Assembly: GCF_024978135.1 (NCBI RefSeq) | Contig: NZ_JANTEZ010000002.1 | Location: 124,001-188,000 of the forward strand | Direction of reading: 5' to 3' | DNA length: 64,000 nt | From: Herbiconiux gentiana | GTDB lineage: Bacteria > Actinomycetota > Actinomycetes > Actinomycetales > Microbacteriaceae | Shown here: in pieces, positions 58,301 to 64,000 of the stretch | How the letters are laid out: each line of letters opens with the position of its first letter | How positions within the stretch are numbered: the first letter of the stretch is position 1 | Position numbers and translations under genes: made by a program | Notes under the pieces: generated by a model | Databases searched by the model: none | Seen by the model: the letters and a program-made list of their open reading frames with translations, nothing else | What the model was told of the DNA's origin: nothing

Positions 58301-59539
58301 GACGCCGGACGCACCGCCGACGCCGCCGACGCCCTCCGCCGCGCCACCGCCGCCGGATCCACCGACCCTGTCGCCTGGCGGAACGCCGCCGTCGCCACCG
58401 TCAACGCGTCGGCCTCCCCCACGACGACGCCCCCGCCCCCCGAACGCTCAGGCCTGCACCCCTCCACTCCCACCGCGACGGGCCACGAAGGCTCACTCGA
58501 CGAGGCCGATCGGATGCTCGCACGCGCCCTCGAGCTCAGCCCGCACGACCCCCGGCTCGTGTTCGAGCGCGACCTGCTCGCCGGGCTCCGAGGGGTCCCC
58601 GTCGAGGAGCGCCTCGCCGCCATCGACGCCCACCCCGGCGCCGCTGGCGCCCGCGACGACCTGACCCTCAACCGCCTCGACCTCCTCCTCACCACCGGAC
58701 GCGTCCCCGAAGCCCTGGACATCCTGCTGACCCGTCGCTTCCAGCCCTTCGAGGGCGGCGAGGGCAAGGCGATCGCCGCCTACGATCGAGCCACGCTCGC
58801 CACCGCACGCGAGCTGCTCGACCGCGACCCCGCGGGTGCCGCGGCCCTCCTCCGCGACGGGGTGGGGGTCCCGGCGAACCTCGGCGAGGGCCGCCACCCC
58901 GCCGGGAGCATGGCCGAGCGGTATCTGCTGCTCGGCGACGCGCTCGACCGCGCCGGCGACACCTCGGGCGCCCGGGCGGCCTGGCAGCGCGCCCGGTCCG
59001 GCGCGGGTGCGCTCGACGTGGCGCCCCGCCCCGCCGAGCTCGCCGACCTCTATGTCGGCCTGGCCCACCTCCGCCTCGGCGAGGCGGCCGCCGCGGCCGA
59101 CGTGGCCACCCGCCTCGACGCCGCGGCCGCCGACCTCGACCGCCCGGCCCCGCCGGTGGACTACTTCGCCACCTCCCTCCCCGAACTCCTCCTCTTCGCC
59201 ACCGACACCGCCTCCACCCGCGCCACCACGGCGACAGCCCTCCGCGCCGCCGCCACCACCCTCCGCGCCGCCGCCACCTCTCCGCCCACCGCTGCCGCCG
59301 CCACCCCGGCGACCCATGGCACCACACCCACCGTCGCCAGCCCTCGTGCCGCTCTGGCCCCCCGCGCCACCACACCCACCACCCGCGGCGCCACACCCGC
59401 CACCCGCGGCGGCACCCCCACCGAACGCGGCATCGGCGCGAAGCGGGAGGATGGACGCGACGGCGAGCACGCGCATCCACTCACCCCCACCGACCGAAGC
59501 AGCACCACCACCACCCCCACCGAACGGCGACCCGCATGA
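55349..59539 (+). CDS. DUF5107 and TPR repeat protein
   Basis: 1396 residues from GTG 55349. Residues about 70-420 are a beta-sandwich-type DUF5107 domain (WVRLMLLPEIGGRIHIAYDK, ISGGVEFNWPQHHRP, FFGGYDHDARAGFVHWAD). From about 580 on come TPR-type helices (YFAEALRRDPLDSRAGIALG, YVEARACYERALE), a 3-unit tandem repeat (about 789-844), and a Thr/Ala/Pro tail. No signal peptide is seen, so it is probably cytosolic. DUF5107 folds like sugar-mutarotase/carbohydrate-binding proteins and tends to occur beside glycosidase genes. It is coupled by ATGA to the cellulase-like gene; a role in handling an oligosaccharide is likely but unproven. Confidence 0.85.
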   Translation: MTTDDDRTAPAPSAPARTRDLIALPDAPPEQQALIDAGGVACWSEPVEIGTYEPGEPDRYPLFLDRRVYQGSSGKVYPIPFVDRIAAEKSPRRWQAIHLENRWVRLMLLPEIGGRIHIAYDKSCGYDFFYRNNVIKPALVGLAGPWISGGVEFNWPQHHRPGTFLPVETSISRAAGDDVTVWHSDIDPLQRMRGSHGVRLRGDRSTIEVVARLHNRTDEPQTFLWWANVAAAVHENYQSFFPTDVRYVADHARRAITGFPRADRPYYGVDYPALASAALAASASASPTAGGGHPDADRLDFYSNIPVPTSYMVTDTRDDFFGGYDHDARAGFVHWADRSISPGKKQWTWGDGPIGRAWDAQLTDDDGPYVELMAGVYTDNQPDFSYLAPGETRVFSQYWFPIREIGPAHQASRSVAVSLVVDARPSPVARVGVSTAVAVPRARVRLEGVGVSAASAVVPLAGTLIASLAPRETGWAWEWWVELSPESPFLIEVPVASGVMASELTLRVLSGDEELLAWKPRADAPAAGTAGGAQAGAGAVATAGDAATAGAAGGADATAAAAPPEPWVATEPPLPADVASTDELYLTGVHLQQNRHPTRAASDYFAEALRRDPLDSRAGIALGAWHHRRGEYVEARACYERALERLTRRNLNPASGEVHYRLGLTLERLNALTAATDHFAKAAWDATWAHPAELALARLALRAGSPATALSHAEAALRTAPVTGPAESVAAHAREHAGSVVGGAAAHLAILALRDLDRSDEAERMLATLLDRDPLDPTARALHHLAAPDDAARLAATTRTLHHLGTADGAALASTARTHHDLGTADGAALLAATTRTLHHLGTADSAGPFDLGVTDPTVTVLAACELARAGHLRDALTVTESLVAGTPLSAAAQRFGNPRPIAHYLRASWLDRLAEAHAADGMDAAEFRSRAAAERHAAQTGDLRWAFPAGLDEYDALRAAIHAPDTAGLTDAVAPALLGGWLLDAGRTADAADALRRATAAGSTDPVAWRNAAVATVNASASPTTTPPPPERSGLHPSTPTATGHEGSLDEADRMLARALELSPHDPRLVFERDLLAGLRGVPVEERLAAIDAHPGAAGARDDLTLNRLDLLLTTGRVPEALDILLTRRFQPFEGGEGKAIAAYDRATLATARELLDRDPAGAAALLRDGVGVPANLGEGRHPAGSMAERYLLLGDALDRAGDTSGARAAWQRARSGAGALDVAPRPAELADLYVGLAHLRLGEAAAAADVATRLDAAAADLDRPAPPVDYFATSLPELLLFATDTASTRATTATALRAAATTLRAAATSPPTAAAATPATHGTTPTVASPRAALAPRATTPTTRGATPATRGGTPTERGIGAKREDGRDGEHAHPLTPTDRSSTTTTPTERRPA
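57713..57880 (+). repeat. Three tandem units of 18-19 codons in the DUF5107/TPR gene
   Basis: Units of 57, 54 and 57 bp code for DDAARLAATTRTLHHLGTA, DGAALASTARTHHDLGTA and DGAALLAATTRTLHHLGTA. Units 1 and 3 are almost identical, so this is a recent in-frame expansion within the TPR section. Confidence 0.9.
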
Positions 59540-60840
59540 CCCACCTCACCGGCCCCGTGCCCCCGCACCTGCCGCCGCGCCTCGCCATCAGCCTCTGGGA
59601 CTTCTCGTGGTACACCCGCGCCGAGCCCGGCGGCCCCTTCGCCGACCTCGACCGCGCCTTCGCCGAGACCGTCGACCGCGGCTATAACGCCGTGCGCATC
59701 TGCGCCGCGCCCCTGCTGCTGTTCGGCGAGCTGGAGCACGACGGGCATCCGCTCGCCGAGCTCGCCCATGACCTCGAGATCGAGGGGCTCGGCGCGGCCC
59801 CCGGCAGCGGGTTCTACGGTGAGGGCACCCGCTGGTACGACGTGCCCGGCGGATACTCTCTCGACGTCGGTGCCCGCCTGATCGAGCTCGTCGAGGCGGC
59901 CGAGCGCTACGGCGTCGTGGTGATCCTCGCGAGCTGGGAATACCAGCAGTCCCCCGCGTTCGCCCGCTCGAGCGCCTGGTTCGAGGCCATCCACGCCGTG
60001 CCGGACGCCGAGCGCTATGCCCTCCTCGACGCATCCTGGCAGCGGATGCTCGACCACCTGACCGCGGCCGGCCACCGCGACACGATCGCCCTGGTCGAGC
60101 TGCACAACGAAGTCGACTTCTCCCGTCTGCCCGACTTCGCGGCGAACAGCGACGATGCCCATGCCCCCAGCGGCATACAAGCCGTCGAACGCCTGCGCGC
60201 GGCGAACCCCGACCTACTCGTGACGGCGAGCTGGGGCAAACCCCCGCACCTCGCGATGCATCAGCTGCCCGACGGTCTCGGCGCGGCCCAGTTCCACGTC
60301 TACAGCTACGGGGTGCTGGATGCTCTGCAGCAGCGCCTCGACATCCGCTCCGAAGGCACCGAGGGGTTCCCGAACGCCACTCTCCGCGACCTTCTCCGCC
60401 CCGATGCGCCGACCCCCGCCGAGTACGGTCGCGCCGCCGACTGGAAGTTCCGCGCCACCGTCGTCACCGACCAGATGATCTACGGCTACGACCAGCTCGA
60501 CGCCGACCGCTGGGACACCTGGCTCTACGAGAACTACGGCCCGCACCGCGCCGTGATGGAGCGGGAGATCGAGTCGCGCACGATCGCGATCGCCGAGTGG
60601 GCGCGCTGGAAGGGCGTCCCGGCCGTGATCGGCGAGGGGTGGATCGGCTACACCCCGCTGCGCGGAACCTTCGAGGAGGGTCCGATCGGGCGCGCACTGG
60701 CCGAGATCGGCATCCGCACCGCGCTCGAGCACGGCGTCTGGGGCGTGGTGCTCTGCTCGAACGCGGCACCCCACCACCCGATGTGGGCCGACGTCTCCTG
60801 GCAGCGCCGACTCACCGCGGAGATCCTGGCCCATCCGTGA
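59536..60840 (+). CDS. Cellulase-like glycosidase (clan GH-A type)
   Basis: 434 residues. No signal peptide is visible, so it acts inside the cell. The start LAISLWDFSWYTRAEPGGPF and NAVRICAAPLLLF fit a TIM barrel. IALVELHNEVDF carries the acid/base Glu192 in the NE position and AVIGEGWIGY the nucleophile-like Glu367, as in GH5-related sugar-binding cellulase-like proteins. The substrate is unknown; an imported oligosaccharide is likely given the DUF5107 partner. The start overlaps the preceding stop (ATGA) and the 3' end overlaps the convergent acyltransferase gene by 29 bp. Confidence 0.8.
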   Translation: MTHLTGPVPPHLPPRLAISLWDFSWYTRAEPGGPFADLDRAFAETVDRGYNAVRICAAPLLLFGELEHDGHPLAELAHDLEIEGLGAAPGSGFYGEGTRWYDVPGGYSLDVGARLIELVEAAERYGVVVILASWEYQQSPAFARSSAWFEAIHAVPDAERYALLDASWQRMLDHLTAAGHRDTIALVELHNEVDFSRLPDFAANSDDAHAPSGIQAVERLRAANPDLLVTASWGKPPHLAMHQLPDGLGAAQFHVYSYGVLDALQQRLDIRSEGTEGFPNATLRDLLRPDAPTPAEYGRAADWKFRATVVTDQMIYGYDQLDADRWDTWLYENYGPHRAVMEREIESRTIAIAEWARWKGVPAVIGEGWIGYTPLRGTFEEGPIGRALAEIGIRTALEHGVWGVVLCSNAAPHHPMWADVSWQRRLTAEILAHP

Positions 60841-61894
60841 CCGCGCCGGGGCTGCCGGCCGCCCCGGCAGTCCCGGTCCGGCTCGGCAGCGCGAAGAACC
60901 ACCCCAGCCCGACGCGCCGCGCCACCGCCTCCACGCCCACGCAGGCCGCGAGGGTCGCGGCGAGCAGCACCCAGGGGTAGGCGATGACCACGAGGTCGTG
61001 GTCGCGCATCCATTCGGCCACCCCCGGCCGGGCCAGCAGCAGGTCGTTCGCCAGGATGAACACGAACGGGTGCACCAGGAAGATCGCCAGCGTGTGCCGC
61101 CCGAGATACCGCACCGGTGCAGCGAGCGGATGCGCGGCCACCCGCACCGACACCTGCACCGCGAAGGCGACCGAGGCCACCCCCGCCGCGAGGAGCAGCC
61201 CGAGATCGGCGAACGTCGCGACGTACAGCGCGGTCAACCCGACGGCGAGCACCCCGGTCACCGTGGTGACCGCCCACCCCGAGCGGCGCACCAGGAGGTC
61301 GATCAGCTGCGGTGCCCGGGCGGCGAGCAGATAGAACACGAGTGAGCGCAGCAGATGCTGCGGCAGCCCGTCGAAGAACGTCGTACCGACCACGGAGAGC
61401 ACGGCCGCCGCCACCACGAGCGGCAGCACGGGCACCCACCGGGTGAGTCGCGCGACGACGAAGAACAGCAGCAGCGCGTACAGATACCAGAGCGTGGTCT
61501 GCGGCCAGAGCAGGTTGTCGAGCAGGAACCGCGGCACGTCGACGGGCCCGCCCTGCCCGAACTGCTCGCGCAGCACGTCGAACACCGCGTTCACGACGAC
61601 CCAGACCAGGTAGAGGTAGACCAGCAGCAGCACGCGCGGCCGCAGCACCGCCCGCCAGGGTCGCTGGACGGCGCGCGCCGCGAGGTAGCCCGAGACGAGG
61701 AAGAACAGCGGCATCCGCAGCGGCAGGGTCGCGTCGACGACGGCGTTGACGACGTCGGACCCGGGGAAGCCGTAGAAGAAGTAGAGGTAGTGCAGCAGGA
61801 ACAGGTGCAGCAGCACCACCATCACGATGCTCGCCCCGCGCGCGAAATCGGGCCAGTCCAGCCGCGGCGCGACGGTCTCGGGGGGCGCAGGCAT
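60812..61894 (-). CDS. Acyltransferase 3 family membrane protein
   Basis: 360 residues with about ten membrane segments. The N-terminal RLDWPDFARGASIVMVVLLHLF carries the family's conserved Arg and His; LFFLVSGYLA and LGRHTLAIFLVHPFVFI are further marks. Such proteins O-acylate cell-surface sugars. Its C-terminal tail is Gly/Ser/Pro-rich. Convergent to the cellulase-like gene, it stands alone before the nrd operon terminator. Function in polymer or cell-wall decoration is likely. Confidence 0.88.
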   Translation of the reverse strand: MPAPPETVAPRLDWPDFARGASIVMVVLLHLFLLHYLYFFYGFPGSDVVNAVVDATLPLRMPLFFLVSGYLAARAVQRPWRAVLRPRVLLLVYLYLVWVVVNAVFDVLREQFGQGGPVDVPRFLLDNLLWPQTTLWYLYALLLFFVVARLTRWVPVLPLVVAAAVLSVVGTTFFDGLPQHLLRSLVFYLLAARAPQLIDLLVRRSGWAVTTVTGVLAVGLTALYVATFADLGLLLAAGVASVAFAVQVSVRVAAHPLAAPVRYLGRHTLAIFLVHPFVFILANDLLLARPGVAEWMRDHDLVVIAYPWVLLAATLAACVGVEAVARRVGLGWFFALPSRTGTAGAAGSPGAVTDGPGSPR

Positions 61895-62007
61895 GTCCGT
61901 CCACGCTAGTCGACGGATGCGCGGCCGCCGAAACGGGGCCCCCGACCATCGCGGCCGCCCGCAGGCGCCCGCAGGCGCCCGCTGTCGCCCGCTGTCGCCG
62001 CACGATG

Positions 62008-62048
62008 CCGAAAACGCCGAAGGGCCCTCCCCCGAAGGGAAGGGCCCG
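62008..62048 (-). terminator. Intrinsic terminator of nrdEF
   Basis: On the minus strand GGGCCCT/AGGGCCC arms with an inner CCC/GGG stem (62022-62047) are followed by TTCGGCGTTTTCGG. It lies 18 bp after the nrdF stop. Next to it, 61961-62000 holds short tandem repeats (CCCGCAGGCG twice, CCCGCTGTCG twice). Confidence 0.75.
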
Positions 62049-62065
62049 GTGACGGAGAGCAGGAC

Positions 62066-64000
<1,935 letters not shown>

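Overview
The window is high-GC DNA with short intergenic gaps, many GTG starts and many 4-bp ATGA/GTGA gene overlaps. Gene content points to an actinobacterium of the family Microbacteriaceae: dnaX with a giant Ala/Pro tail next to recR, lysC-asd, a DUF3151 gene, class Ib nrdEF, and phosphoketolase with pta-ackA. Genus and species cannot be fixed from the sequence alone. No stretch longer than about 300 bases lacks a gene. The larger gaps hold an SRP RNA gene (23284-23378), a tRNA-Ser with a copied 3' end (24162-24304), LacI-type operators (46957-47033, 48184-48200), a micro-ORF (48935-48994) and an nrdF fragment (55155-55214).

Region by region. 1-6.5 kb looks like a surface-polysaccharide and c-di-GMP block: the end of a family 2 glycosyltransferase, a degenerate Hpt protein, an OmpR-type response regulator, a membrane-anchored GH6 glucanase, a membrane GGDEF-EAL protein and a secreted SGNH hydrolase. 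6.6-15.4 kb is a conserved housekeeping run on the minus strand: dnaX, recR, a family A DNA polymerase, lysC, asd. 15.5-19 kb is small regulation: a GNAT, a TetR-GNAT fusion, and an XRE/MmyB-like regulator broken by one in-frame amber codon beside its SDR partner. 19-29 kb carries pta-ackA, the SRP RNA, tRNA-Ser, a Gfo/Idh/MocA oxidoreductase, DUF3151 and phosphoketolase. 29.4-36.4 kb is a minus-strand run of metabolic and transport genes led by a DeoR regulator. 36.4-39.8 kb is galT-galK-galE, divergent from deoR.

39.9-48.2 kb is a LacI-controlled pentose/monosaccharide operon: araD, chvE, mmsA, mmsB, then a paralogous ABC 'ATPase' that has lost its nucleotide-binding motifs, then a CPBP protease. 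48.3-51.3 kb holds a half-length GNAT with a 19-codon micro-ORF upstream, and a PadR-MFS pair. xylB follows at 51.4 kb. A 748-residue secreted protein of unknown function, visibly lower in GC, comes next. It is followed at once by a decayed copy of 60 bp from nrdF. A DUF5107/TPR protein, a cellulase-like protein and an acyltransferase then fill the space up to the true nrdF-nrdE genes, so this 7-kb cassette is bracketed by nrdF-derived direct repeats.

How the genes work together (inference): sugar uptake (ChvE-MmsAB) with AraD and XylB feeds xylulose 5-phosphate to phosphoketolase; the acetyl phosphate formed is turned into acetate and ATP by AckA or into acetyl-CoA by Pta. galTKE handles galactose. 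The least explained items are the pseudo-ATPase with its start-codon hairpin, the micro-ORF/GNAT unit, the His-less Hpt protein, and the nrdF-bracketed cassette next to the unknown secreted protein.
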